Made by a program: the position numbers and the translations under genes
The notes under the pieces: model-generated
The model's database searches: none
The model's input: the letters and a program-made list of their open reading frames with translations, nothing else
What the model was told of the DNA's origin: nothing
Shown here: piece by piece, positions 1 to 7,278 of the stretch
How the letters are laid out: each line of letters opens with the position of its first letter
How positions within the stretch are numbered: position 1 is the stretch's first letter
Source: a virus
Strand: one strand, 5' to 3'
Virus record (IMG/VR): IMGVR_UViG_3300028392_000216
Location: 1 to 30,544 of that record
Length of the DNA: 30,544 nucleotides

Positions 1-63
1 GGTCTCGCCGCTTGGCTCTAATGTAGGCTGTTTTCAATAGATTTCTTAGGGGGGATAGCAGGG

Positions 64-687
64 CTATTTCTTTAATTGTTTCTGTTTAATTGAGCGAACA
101 ATAGCGGAAACACGCATTGAGTTCACTTCGTCTTCTGGACGCATAAACTTGGAAGGCTCTAGTCCTAATTGTCTGAGCAGAGTCCTGCACTTATGACTCA
201 CCGCACTGCGAGTAAGTTTGTGACGCTTTGCTAACTCCGACATTCGTGGTGGGTTTCCCTCACCGATGACTAAGCGTATGATGTCTGCCCTTAGCCTCAT
301 CTCTGAGTCTGTTGAGTGATCCAGTCCGTCCAGCAAGAAGTGGATAACGGAACGCAACCGGAGAGAGGCAAGGTTAAGTGATTGAAGCAGCTGTGAGTCT
401 ATGTCCTCCAGTGCTTGCACTTGGTCAGGAACGCTGGGCGTTTTGTCCTGCACGTCAGCCTCAGTCATAAACGCTCCACGTCTGCGATTGTCTCCGTCTT
501 GGAACGATTGCTCTGCCATATTGTAATCCACTGGAGTGTCGTCTGATACAGTCCTAAGTGGCTCAGCGTCCGCTGGTTGCTCTGCTCGGAAAGCACCGGA
601 AGAAATAAGTCTTTTCTTTTCTTCTTTGGTGAGTTTATCCCACCACTTTTTATACTCTTTGCCTAGAAAGTTTTGCAAGGTGCGCAC
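64..687 (-). CDS. HTH regulator-like protein
   Basis: A 207-residue protein with a GTG start, since the nearby ATG is in another frame. The N-terminal 80 residues are polar and acidic. The helical residues 90-145 precede a helix-turn-helix at 149-176 (M-S-E-L-A-K-R-H-K-L-T-R-S-A-V-S-H-K-C-R-T-L-L). The pattern resembles region 4 of sigma factors or LuxR-type HTHs. It could be a late-gene activator or other regulator. The start codon lies inside a GTGCGCAC palindrome (680-687), with GTCGCGAC at 691-698 just upstream. To its left, up to base 1, I see no gene. Confidence 0.55.
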   Translation of the reverse strand: MRTLQNFLGKEYKKWWDKLTKEEKKRLISSGAFRAEQPADAEPLRTVSDDTPVDYNMAEQSFQDGDNRRRGAFMTEADVQDKTPSVPDQVQALEDIDSQLLQSLNLASLRLRSVIHFLLDGLDHSTDSEMRLRADIIRLVIGEGNPPRMSELAKRHKLTRSAVSHKCRTLLRQLGLEPSKFMRPEDEVNSMRVSAIVRSIKQKQLKK

Positions 688-717
688 ATTGTCGCGACTT
701 CCAAACCTTTTGCAAAC

Positions 718-1065
718 TTAGGCAATTAGGCTAAGGTTTTTCCAGAGTCCATCGTCTAGGCGAAACTCAACAAACTTATGCCTAATCATTAGCCTAAAGA
801 TTGAAGCAGGACTGCGAGTGTCGTCCGCAGACATACGCAATTTAATCCGCTCAGTAATTTCTTCCTTGGTGAAGAAACTAGGCTGAGTCTTAAGCCAATC
901 ACATATCCAATCACGATTGGCTTGGTGTTGTTTCTCGACAGCTGCACGTCCGACCTTGGCAACTTTTAGCATATGATCACGGTTGGCTTCCCACATTTCT
1001 TTATACCTTAATTTCGTTTTAATTCTCAGGTGAGTTGGAACGTATCTTTTCTTTTTAGGTTTCAT
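718..1065 (-). CDS. Basic helical protein, putative DNA-binding
   Basis: A 115-residue protein with a very basic N-terminus (K-P-K-K-K-R-Y, H-L-R-I-K-T-K-L-R-Y-K) and a helical middle. The C-terminal part (F-F-T-K-E-E-I-T-E-R-I-K-L-R, ... S-I-F-R-L-M-I-R-H-K-F-V-E-F-R-L-D-D-G-L-W) resembles a winged helix that binds DNA. It is the first gene after the candidate origin. The leader is AACCCGGAAACTAATAACTAAA before ATG. Function is inferred from charge and fold only. Confidence 0.5.
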   Translation of the reverse strand: MKPKKKRYVPTHLRIKTKLRYKEMWEANRDHMLKVAKVGRAAVEKQHQANRDWICDWLKTQPSFFTKEEITERIKLRMSADDTRSPASIFRLMIRHKFVEFRLDDGLWKNLSLIA

Positions 1066-1162
1066 TTTAGTTATTAGTTTCCGGGTTAAAGTTTATATTT
1101 AAATGCCTCTGTATTTCCCAAGCCTAGGCTGGGGGCAGTAAGCCCCCCAAAGCCGTAGGCGT

Positions 1163-1200
1163 CAACTGTATGGCTTTCCCCGAAGGGGAAGCCACAGTTG
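1163..1200. repeat. Long imperfect hairpin
   Basis: The arms are CAACTG, TGGC and TTCCCC, pairing with GGGGAA, GCCA and CAGTTG, with a 2-nt and a 1-nt bulge and a 3-nt GAA loop. It comprises 16 bp in total and lies 4 nt before the iterons. Confidence 0.75.
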
Positions 1201-1204
1201 CAAC

Positions 1205-1251
1205 GATTGTCTATTAGATTGTCCATTAGATTGTCTATTAGATTGTCATCG
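1205..1251. repeat. Iterons GATTGTCYATTA, about 3.9 copies
   Basis: GATTGTCTATTA (1205), GATTGTCCATTA (1217) and GATTGTCTATTA (1229) are followed by a partial copy GATTGTCATCG (1241). The array is flanked by AACGAT and ATCGTT, which form an inverted pair. Equal 12-bp spacing is just over one helical turn and is common for initiator-binding iterons. Confidence 0.85.
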
Positions 1252-1321
1252 TTTTTGGCGATTTGGCGTCACAGAGGCTTCTTCTAGGCGTTTTGGTTAT
1301 TAGGGGGTAGGGTGGCTTAGG

Positions 1322-2662
1322 TTATAGCCCGAAACCCCCACCAGAAGCCAAACCAGACCCCTTTATTGGGTGCTTGGCTGGTTGGGCTTGGTCGCCCTGC
1401 CCTTCCTGCTCTGGGCTGAGGCTTCTCTCCCACTTGATTATGCCCCGAACTGGGGAGTGGCGTATATAGATTTCCCCAGCCCAGTTTCCGTGCAGGTCTT
1501 TAAGGTCTGAGCGTGATCTGCGTTTAGTCAGCCCGAACTTATAAATGGGCAGGTCGCCTTGGCAACGTGCCAGCACCGCAACCTCTCTGAAGTAATTTGT
1601 GAGTTCAGAAGAACCTAGTCCGCTATACGCTAGGTCTGCAATCGTCTGCCCTTCCTTGTCAGACTTAGAGCGTGGCTTTCCGGTGTGGTGCATAGCCACA
1701 AGGATTACGCCAGTCTCGTTTAAGATTGGCTGAATGATGTGTCGCAGAAAGTGAGAGGCTTCTTTCTGGTCGGTGATGTCGATACCTGCGAAAGCCAGAA
1801 GTGGGTCAACGAACACGATGTCCGCTTCGTGCGTCTTAACCAAAGTGCGCAGTAATTTGCCAAAGGCTTCACCTGTCGCAACTGCTTCACGATAGATAAA
1901 AAGTCTGTCCTTCAGTTCTTCTATTTCTGAGACATTGAGGAACAAGCCCTGCACCAAGTCTTGAAGGCTTTCCGCAACGTCACCTAGGTCATTCTCCGCC
2001 TGTATGCAAATCGTCCGCAAAGGCTTGGTGGCTTTAATGCCAAAAAAGTCGCGACTTATGCACCAGTTGATTGCAGCTGTGTTCATTAAGGCTGACTTGC
2101 CTGTTCCCGATTGTCCCACGATTAGAAGGCTTGAGCCTTTCGTGAGCCAGCGGTTTCCGATCACGTTGGCTGGGTCAGCCTTGCGGTCAAAAGAAAGCAG
2201 TTCTTCCACAGTCATCTTTTGGGGCAGAGCCTCACGCCTGTCCGATTGGATAGACTCAATAGCCTGTAGCCCCATTGTAGCCACAGCCAGAGGGTCAGCG
2301 TGTTCGTCATTTGCCAGAGCGTCCACTTGTCGGGCGACCTCTGATAGTTTCCGCAACTGAGCAGTCTGTTTGATACCCTTCTCCCAACCGGGATTAAGCA
2401 GAGAGAAACCGACCTGCGAAACGCAGTCAGAAATATAAAAAGCCTCAACTGGGCTGTTGAGTTTTTTAAGCCTTAAGAAGACTGAGTCCTCTTGAGCCAG
2501 TGATCCTTCTGCCCAGAGGGAAGTGATAGCCTGTGCAATGTCTTGGTGCTTAGGCTCAAAGAAGTCGCTAGGCTTAAGCAGCTGTGGCAGAGGCAAGGCG
2601 TCACGCATTAGGACGCCCAGCAGGTATTTCTCAGCCTCTATTGTATTAGGTGGTAGGTTCAT
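1322..2662 (-). CDS. Replicative helicase: DnaB N-domain joined to a RepA-type ATPase
   Basis: I choose ATG at 2662, which has the A-A-C-C-C-T-A-A-A-T-A-A-A-A-C-A leader. A TTG at 2716 would add 18 residues. Residues 5-95 match the DnaB N-terminal domain (E-A-E-K-Y-L-L-G-V-L, then D-F-F-E-P-K-H-Q-D-I). The ATPase follows with Walker A G-Q-S-G-T-G-K-S at 183-190, Walker B I-V-F-V-D-P-L-L-A-F and V-I-L-V-A-M-H-H-T-G-K as sensor region. That second domain resembles RSF1010 RepA / AAA_25 helicases rather than the DnaB C-terminal domain. No primase is seen in the window. The C-terminus is Gly-Gln-rich. Confidence 0.8.
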   Translation of the reverse strand: MNLPPNTIEAEKYLLGVLMRDALPLPQLLKPSDFFEPKHQDIAQAITSLWAEGSLAQEDSVFLRLKKLNSPVEAFYISDCVSQVGFSLLNPGWEKGIKQTAQLRKLSEVARQVDALANDEHADPLAVATMGLQAIESIQSDRREALPQKMTVEELLSFDRKADPANVIGNRWLTKGSSLLIVGQSGTGKSALMNTAAINWCISRDFFGIKATKPLRTICIQAENDLGDVAESLQDLVQGLFLNVSEIEELKDRLFIYREAVATGEAFGKLLRTLVKTHEADIVFVDPLLAFAGIDITDQKEASHFLRHIIQPILNETGVILVAMHHTGKPRSKSDKEGQTIADLAYSGLGSSELTNYFREVAVLARCQGDLPIYKFGLTKRRSRSDLKDLHGNWAGEIYIRHSPVRGIIKWERSLSPEQEGQGDQAQPAKHPIKGSGLASGGGFGL

Positions 2663-2719
2663 TGTTTTATTTAGGGTTGGAAACTTCTGTATCTCAAACC
2701 CCTTAGGCTGGGACAAGCC

Positions 2720-3016
2720 TTACTTCTGGTGCCACTCAGAGTTGCGGTATTTCAAGGGTTTCCAGCCGTAGAAATCTTTTAGGTTGTGCTGGCACGTGGG
2801 CTGTTTTTGCTCAAAGCCTCCGTGGAAATATGAAGTGACCACAACTCTAATTTCTAGGTTTTTCTTTTTAGCGTAATGAGCCACAGCGTCTGGACTAACT
2901 CCAAAGTGCTTGGCAATTTCTTTGCGAGTAAGCCACTGGTCATCTTCAGCTGCACGTGATCCATATGAGGCAAGCAGTTGCCTAATTTGTTCCGGTGTCC
3001 TGCTTTCCGTTTCCAT
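2720..3016 (-). CDS. Helix-turn-helix DNA-binding protein
   Basis: A 98-residue protein with a helix-turn-helix at about 27-50 (W-L-T-R-K-E-I-A-K-H-F-G-V-S-P-D-A-V-A-H-Y). The rest is basic with aromatic residues and ends Y-R-N-S-E-W-H-Q-K. The ATG overlaps the TAA of the phosphoesterase. It lies just upstream of the helicase gene, so a replication initiator or helicase loader is possible. Transcription regulation is the alternative. Confidence 0.6.
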   Translation of the reverse strand: METESRTPEQIRQLLASYGSRAAEDDQWLTRKEIAKHFGVSPDAVAHYAKKKNLEIRVVVTSYFHGGFEQKQPTCQHNLKDFYGWKPLKYRNSEWHQK

Positions 3017-3822
3017 TAGATTAAATTAAAACCTTCTGAGTAAATGAACTTACCAGCAAAGCGGTGAGCAGTCCAAACCTTGCAAAGCCCAGTGTTGTTT
3101 TCAATCACTCCGTGCGTCCAACCATTAGCCCAGCGTGTCGTGGCTGGGCGAGTGAGAGCGTAGTCTGCCAAGTTAATGTCCATTAGGCACATTGACGAAA
3201 CGCCAACGATTGCGTCCTCTAGGTGCGGTATGGTCACCATATGAAAGTCGTGAGTATGTCCGTGAATAACAACGTCACCGGGTCGTCCGCAGATTTGTGC
3301 CATAGTGCGTGTGGCATTTGTTCCAGCTGCAAAGCCGTGAGTGGTCACCAACTTTCCTTTTCTATTTAATCCGACAGCCTTGGCGTCCGAACCGCGCACT
3401 GAATAGTTGTGAACTTCTTTGCAGTCAATTGCGGTGAGTTGGTCAAACAATCGGACGCAGACGTTATTAGCACACTCTGCCCGATCACCGTTGTAAGACT
3501 CCCTTTGCTCTAAGGCTCGCTTGTCGTGATTGCCTAAGTGAAATACTTGAGGCTTGAGCATACGGAGAAACTCTAACCCGGCGTCCACGTCTTTGTTCGT
3601 GCCTTGCGATTGGTCGTCTTGGCTTGCACCTGTTCGCCACGCACCAAGGTCTAGCAAATCACCAAGGTGAACACGTATGCCAGGGTTTTCTTTAATTAGA
3701 AAAGCGTCAAAGGCGTCCAGAGCAGACTTGTCCACTAAGTCTCCGTGGTTATCACCAACGCATACGAAAGTTTCGTAAGGCTTGGTGTTTATATTCGGGA
3801 CGTTGAACTTTGGGCTACGCAT
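3016..3822 (-). CDS. Calcineurin-like metallophosphoesterase
   Basis: I take ATG at 3822, which overlaps the upstream stop. A TTG extension to 3846 is less likely. The 268-residue protein carries the five metallophosphoesterase motifs in order: V-G-D-N-H-G-D (Asp24, His26), L-G-D-L-L-D, H-L-G-N-H-D-K-R, V-T-T-H-G and V-I-H-G-H-T-H-D. These bind two metals for hydrolysis of phosphomonoesters or diesters. Phage members include nucleases and phosphatases of unknown substrates. Neighbouring replication genes suggest nucleic acid or nucleotide substrates. Confidence 0.88.
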   Translation of the reverse strand: MRSPKFNVPNINTKPYETFVCVGDNHGDLVDKSALDAFDAFLIKENPGIRVHLGDLLDLGAWRTGASQDDQSQGTNKDVDAGLEFLRMLKPQVFHLGNHDKRALEQRESYNGDRAECANNVCVRLFDQLTAIDCKEVHNYSVRGSDAKAVGLNRKGKLVTTHGFAAGTNATRTMAQICGRPGDVVIHGHTHDFHMVTIPHLEDAIVGVSSMCLMDINLADYALTRPATTRWANGWTHGVIENNTGLCKVWTAHRFAGKFIYSEGFNLI

Positions 3823-4183
3823 AAAAGAAAGGTTCTTCGTCTTCAACCGCTGGGCTTAGGAGCGTATAATACGCACAACCTTGGGTCTTTGCATAAGTTG
3901 TTTTCTTTGGGAACTTAATTCCAAAGTGATCAGCGATTGTCTGAGTGTCTTTTACTTTCCACTTAAACATCTTTGCAGTGTCGCGTATGTCAATGCCTAG
4001 CCTTGCAGCTTCTTTTAATTGTGCGAACCCTCCGTCAAATCCCCTAGAGGCTTCTAGGCTCTTACCGGGTTCTCTAATCGGGCAGGAAAGAAGAAACTCT
4101 GCACGTTCAATAGAAAGGTTAAGCAATTTGATACGCTCTAAAAGACTTAGCGGGTAAGTCTCTTTGTTATTATAGCAGACCAT
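3815..4183 (-). CDS. Small HTH-like protein, unknown
   Basis: A 122-residue protein with two helical regions. Residues 70-95 (R-D-T-A-K-M-F-K-W-K-V-K-D-T-Q-T-I-A-D-H-F-G-I) could be a helix-turn-helix. A Leu-rich N-terminal helix precedes it. It overlaps the metallophosphoesterase gene at its stop. It may be a transcription factor, but no family is certain. Confidence 0.45.
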   Translation of the reverse strand: MVCYNNKETYPLSLLERIKLLNLSIERAEFLLSCPIREPGKSLEASRGFDGGFAQLKEAARLGIDIRDTAKMFKWKVKDTQTIADHFGIKFPKKTTYAKTQGCAYYTLLSPAVEDEEPFFYA

Positions 4184-4185
4184 TG

Positions 4186-4767
4186 TCAGAGATTTAAAGT
4201 CCTAGCAAAGTGCGCACCTTGTTTTAAAACTGCTTCAGAATTGTTAGGGGAGAAATAGAACTCATAGTCCCACGTCATCTCTCTCTTAATTTCTGCAATC
4301 GACTTGGCTTCTTCTTCGTTGGCTGGGTGCAAGCCTAGCGTTTCAATATACACTGTGATCACCTTGAAGTCTGGCATTACTTCTTTGGCTCTCCGGTATT
4401 CGTTTAAATAACGCCAGTCGGTCACGATTACATTTGCACCGACATTCTCAATCGCAGTCGGGAAGTTTGAACGCCTTAAGGCTAAGTCCACCCATACGTC
4501 TGGGTCTATCGAACGCATAGCAACGCCCAAGTGAACCAGAGCGTCCCTGTTCTTTACTTTAAAGTTATCATTAAAGAAAGTGTCCTTAAGACTATGTCGT
4601 AAGTTTGCTAAGCCCAGAACTTCGTCACCAATCTCTTTAAGTTGGTCTGCGAACGCTACCAGAAAAGTGAAGTCTGAGTTTTTTAAATTAGTCGCCAGCA
4701 TACCAGCTGCAAAGGTATCCTTTCCAGCACGTGAGTAACCGGAAATAAGAACAAGCGTCTTGTTCAT
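4186..4767 (-). CDS. Deoxynucleoside monophosphate kinase-like P-loop protein
   Basis: I take ATG at 4767 (M-N-K-T-L-V-L), which directly follows the upstream TAA. A longer frame to 4812 overlaps that gene. The P-loop G-Y-S-R-A-G-K-D-T is at 10-18, and T-D-W-R-Y-L-N-E-Y near residue 120 matches the mid-domain block of phage dNMP kinases that bind the nucleotide base. The enzyme would phosphorylate dNMPs to supply phage DNA synthesis. Adenylate kinase-like variants are the alternative. Confidence 0.75.
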   Translation of the reverse strand: MNKTLVLISGYSRAGKDTFAAGMLATNLKNSDFTFLVAFADQLKEIGDEVLGLANLRHSLKDTFFNDNFKVKNRDALVHLGVAMRSIDPDVWVDLALRRSNFPTAIENVGANVIVTDWRYLNEYRRAKEVMPDFKVITVYIETLGLHPANEEEAKSIAEIKREMTWDYEFYFSPNNSEAVLKQGAHFARTLNL

Positions 4768-4768
4768 A

Positions 4769-5221
4769 TTAGAAGGGTGGGGCTTCGGTGGTTTCTGGGG
4801 CTTGCTCTGCACCAGCCTCTCCGTTGCCTACGATTGACGTGATCTTAGCAAACTTGTATTTGAATTGAGGCTGACCATTCCAAGGCGTGTCTGGGGTCAC
4901 TTCCACCTGCACTTCAGCGGTGCAGTTTTCCGCCTGTTGCAGAAAAGCGTAGAACTCTTGAACCGTCATTCCTTCTTTGGGCGGTGAAATATATTTGTTA
5001 GTGAACTTGCCAACCATTGTAGCCAAAGACTTTGGGTATTGGGACGTATAGCGTTTGTTCAGATTGTTCCCAAGGTTATCCACAAACCAAAGAGTCACAG
5101 AGTGAATACCCTCTGCGTTGGTTTTAAACTTTTCAGTTTTAATTGTGGTGAGCCTTAAATTGAAACTACCGCTTTCAGTAATCTTTTTAAGGGGTGGGCG
5201 TGTGTTATTTGGTGTGGTCAT
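4769..5221 (-). CDS. Putative single-stranded DNA-binding protein
   Basis: A 150-residue protein. Residues 15-115 have the strand content of an OB fold (F-N-L-R-L-T-T-I-K-T, then V-T-L-W-F-V-D and later P-Q-F-K-Y-K-F-A-K-I). The C-terminal 18 residues are acidic and end E-A-P-P-F, resembling the acidic Pro-Phe tip by which SSB recruits partners. It lies between the exonuclease and kinase genes, the usual setting. DUF669-like and other OB proteins are alternatives. The DNA-binding role is inferred. Confidence 0.55.
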   Translation of the reverse strand: MTTPNNTRPPLKKITESGSFNLRLTTIKTEKFKTNAEGIHSVTLWFVDNLGNNLNKRYTSQYPKSLATMVGKFTNKYISPPKEGMTVQEFYAFLQQAENCTAEVQVEVTPDTPWNGQPQFKYKFAKITSIVGNGEAGAEQAPETTEAPPF

Positions 5222-5225
5222 AGGA

Positions 5226-5345
5226 TTAGGAATGAAGGTATTTCCAAGCTGCTAAGAGCAAAACAATCCGGTAGGCTAAAACACAGCCACCGATGAATAG
5301 CCCAACAATAACTTTGGCGATTTCTTTTATAGTTTCGTCAGTCAT
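5226..5345 (-). CDS. 39-residue membrane peptide
   Basis: A short frame with ATG at 5345 and TAA at 5226, filling the gap between exonuclease and SSB candidate. A charged N-terminus (T-D-E-T-I-K-E) precedes one hydrophobic helix (V-I-V-G-L-F-I-G-G-C-V-L-A-Y), a short break and a second hydrophobic stretch. The stop lies close to the next ATG. It is a likely inner-membrane peptide of unknown function. Confidence 0.45.
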   Translation of the reverse strand: MTDETIKEIAKVIVGLFIGGCVLAYRIVLLLAAWKYLHS

Positions 5346-5346
5346 A

Positions 5347-6153
5347 TTAAGCAAAGTTGATAGGTGCAGCTGAGAGGCTGGGTGGGTTAGTTAATGTGAT
5401 CACTTGGACTTCCGTAGGATAGCCACACCAGTTATTAGTCTCCGTGGCTTGAATGTAAAGTTTTAAAGCACGCTTGTAATCTAAGAAGGCTTTATACATA
5501 AACTCAGCGTCTAGTTCAAAGATACCGCCAGCGTTGGGTAGGTCTTTCTCAATTGCGATAAACCGGAAGCCCTTAGGTTTCTCCCCAGTGGCTAGTTCAT
5601 ACAGTCGTGAATAGACGAACGCTTGCAAGTAGTAGCGATACATTAAGGCTGTTTTCTTAAATCCATAAACAGAAGCGTCTTCTGTTGTTTTGATGTCGTA
5701 GAGAAACCCATCGTCACCAATTGCGTCAATGGAACACTTTAAAGGAACTGAATGGTCAACAGCGGTCACTGCGACTTCGGTGCGCACGAATTGAACGCCT
5801 AGGCTAGACTTCAACCCTTCAGCTGCACTGGCGACTCGCACGATCACTTCGTGTTCCTCTAGGTCAACGACTTGCTCACTTGGCTTTAATGTCGCGACAA
5901 AGTCAGCGTAGACTTGTTTGCCTTCCTTGGTTCGTTTGTCACAGGCTGGGGCTGGCTTAAAGTTCTGCCAAAGTTCCGGTTGAAGGACTGCAAGGTGAAC
6001 AAGCGTTCCAATACGGAGAGCCTTGGTTTCTACATTCTCACGTTTTAAATAAGTCTGATAGTGAAGGGGACTCTTAAGAAGTTCCTTCATACCTGAATAG
6101 TTTAAGGCGTTGATGTTTTCGTATTCTTGACGTGTGGCGTTTGGTTTAATCAT
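5347..6153 (-). CDS. RecE-like PD-(D/E)XK exonuclease
   Basis: A 268-residue protein of the RecE C-terminal / DUF3799 type. The order fits a nuclease core: a helical N-terminus with N-Y-S-G-M-K-E-L-L-K-S-P-L-H, G-T-L-V-H with His53, Glu126 in R-T-E-V-A-V, S-I-D-A-I-G-D-D-G with Asp143, and Y-D-I-K-T-T with Asp153 and Lys155. Y-Y-L-Q-A-F-V-Y-S follows as the conserved helix after the core. Such 5'-3' exonucleases resect double-strand ends so that the annealase can act. ERF, SSB and RuvC-like partners are in the same operon. The start is preceded by the folded leader noted separately. Confidence 0.85.
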   Translation of the reverse strand: MIKPNATRQEYENINALNYSGMKELLKSPLHYQTYLKRENVETKALRIGTLVHLAVLQPELWQNFKPAPACDKRTKEGKQVYADFVATLKPSEQVVDLEEHEVIVRVASAAEGLKSSLGVQFVRTEVAVTAVDHSVPLKCSIDAIGDDGFLYDIKTTEDASVYGFKKTALMYRYYLQAFVYSRLYELATGEKPKGFRFIAIEKDLPNAGGIFELDAEFMYKAFLDYKRALKLYIQATETNNWCGYPTEVQVITLTNPPSLSAAPINFA

Positions 6154-6258
6154 TGGCGTGGTGGGTAAATTAGATGGTTTGCTTTAGGTCAAATAGGGTA
6201 ATGAATAGAAACCCCTGCCGTCCTTTCGGGTTCGGTTCTTCCGTGGCAAACCAAAGTG
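6154..6258 (-). promoter_or_regulatory. Exonuclease leader with inverted repeats
   Basis: This 105-nt gap upstream of the RecE-like gene contains, on the minus strand, GGTTTGC and GCAAACC about 65 nt apart, enclosing CCCGAAAGG, a possible GNRA-capped hairpin. The arrangement suggests a folded mRNA leader. I cannot assign it to a known riboswitch class. Confidence 0.3.
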
Positions 6259-6609
6259 TTAAAGTTCATCGTCCTCCGTGGACGTTTCGACTGCGTGTGA
6301 GATTTCTTTAACAGCTGCTAAGGCTTCGTCCGCTTGGGCTTCTAATCTTTCTAAATTATTTCTTACGCTTCTGAGGCTCACGACGATTGCGTGGACTCTG
6401 TCGTGAAGTGCTTTAACTTGGTAGGCTTCTTCAATAACCGGAAACATAGCGTCAAGTTTTACAAGTTCGTTTCTAGAAGTTTGTATTGCAGACTCAGTTA
6501 TCATTAAATCTGTCTTAGCAACTTCGAGGTCAAAGAACCAGTCCAACCTATTTAAGTTTCCGTTTAAATCGTCTTTAAGTTTTTTAAGATACGCTTGGTT
6601 AGGTGTCAT
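6259..6609 (-). CDS. Coiled-coil protein before the exonuclease
   Basis: A 116-residue, mostly helical protein, with heptad-like spacing over residues 3-105 (L-K-K-L-K-D-D-L-N-G-N-L-N-R-L, later V-S-L-R-S-V-R-N-N-L-E-R-L-E-A-Q-A). The C-terminus is acidic (T-S-T-E-D-D-E-L). It is the last gene before a 105-nt leader region and the RecE-like exonuclease. A structural or partner-binding role is plausible, but unproven. Confidence 0.5.
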   Translation of the reverse strand: MTPNQAYLKKLKDDLNGNLNRLDWFFDLEVAKTDLMITESAIQTSRNELVKLDAMFPVIEEAYQVKALHDRVHAIVVSLRSVRNNLERLEAQADEALAAVKEISHAVETSTEDDEL

Positions 6610-6830
6610 AATTCAGTTATCTCCGTTTTCTCTTTGACGTAAAGTCTATAATTAGACCTTGCCAGGGTTTCCATATTACGATCACCCCAAGCCTCCAGTT
6701 TCTTTTTAAAGTTCTTAAGAAACTTGTCAGAGACTTCCAGATAAGGTCGTCCGTCCAGCCAAAGGATTAAAGCGTGAGGGTGCGGACAATCGTCAGCCTT
6801 TCTAATTACTGCTAGGGGTATGTCTGTCAT
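6606..6830 (-). CDS. Hypothetical protein, unknown
   Basis: A 74-residue protein with an early A-V-I-R-K-A-D-D-C-P-H-P-H segment, a D-G-R-P-Y-L-E-V-S-D strand turn, and a basic helix (K-F-L-K-N-F-K-K-K-L-E-A-W). It has loose resemblance to the gene above. Start and stop both overlap neighbours by 4 nt, so it is a real operon member. Function is unknown. Confidence 0.5.
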   Translation of the reverse strand: MTDIPLAVIRKADDCPHPHALILWLDGRPYLEVSDKFLKNFKKKLEAWGDRNMETLARSNYRLYVKEKTEITEL

Positions 6831-7084
6831 TCTACAGTGGGAGAGTTGAGGTTAATGGTTTTGTATTCTAGTTTCTTTTTTACCCAGCCTATAAAGTGCG
6901 CACCTTTCAATTGCTTAGGGTGCAGAGCCTTTTTAAACTTCCACATTTCTTCAAAGTAAGAGTCCAAGTCCCAGACGCAGAACTCAGCGTTCTCAACCTT
7001 GCCGTTCTTAATAACCCAGAAGGCGTAAGAGTCTTTAGGCATACGTGCAGCTTGGGCTAGAATTGCGTCTGGTGGCTTAGGCAT
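6827..7084 (-). CDS. Hypothetical protein, possibly related to its neighbour
   Basis: An 85-residue basic protein with A-F-W-V-I-K-N-G-K-V-E-N-A-E at 21-34 and a C-terminal W-V-K-K-K-L-E. The gene downstream has a loosely similar layout (L-I-L-W-L-D-G-R-P and L-Y-V-K-E-K-T-E), so the two may be diverged copies. It overlaps the gene below by 4 nt (ATGA). A GTGCGCAC palindrome at 6896 encodes Gly-Ala-His. Function is unknown. Confidence 0.5.
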   Translation of the reverse strand: MPKPPDAILAQAARMPKDSYAFWVIKNGKVENAEFCVWDLDSYFEEMWKFKKALHPKQLKGAHFIGWVKKKLEYKTINLNSPTVE

Positions 7085-7278
7085 TATACGCTGGACTGAG
7101 ATTTAAAAAGTTCAGTTAAGTGCAAGACAGTGTGCTTAAGTTGCAGGTTTTCTTCTTCTAGTTTTTTTACTTTGGCTTCTAACTGCTCTATAACAATTGC
7201 GTCTCTTAAGGCTTTGTTGTAATTGTTCACCATATGGAACGCTTTAGTTAAGTCTGCGTTGTAATCTGGTTCGCTCAT
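7084..7278 (-). CDS. Small coiled-coil protein
   Basis: A 64-residue protein. Residues 20-60 are a clear coiled coil (I-E-Q-L-E-A-K-V-K-K-L-E-E-E-N-L-Q-L-K) preceded by a short polar segment. Its ATG overlaps the ERF stop (AAATGA), so it is likely translationally coupled to the annealase. It could be a recombination accessory protein. No motif supports a function. Confidence 0.55.
   Translation of the reverse strand: MSEPDYNADLTKAFHMVNNYNKALRDAIVIEQLEAKVKKLEEENLQLKHTVLHLTELFKSQSSV

Larger units (their letters stand above)
1066..1321. other. Candidate replication origin: palindromes, hairpins and iterons
   Basis: This 256-nt gap downstream of the helicase gene holds, from left to right, the palindrome AGCCTAGGCT (1121-1130), a hairpin GGGGGC-AGTAA-GCCCCC (1131-1147), a long imperfect stem with CAACTG and CAGTTG arms (1163-1200), and 12-bp tandem repeats (1205-1251). 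No coding frame of note is present. None of the stems has a U-tract on the minus strand. Iterons and hairpins next to a helicase gene are typical of origins, but an operator region is possible too. Confidence 0.5.

Noticed and set aside
1-63. A possible partial gene at the left edge
   Set aside because: No supported frame is visible in 63 nt beyond the stop of the HTH gene.
1205-1251. 12-bp tandem repeats as a CRISPR or transposon end
   Set aside because: They are contiguous with no spacers and no transposase is nearby. Iterons fit better.
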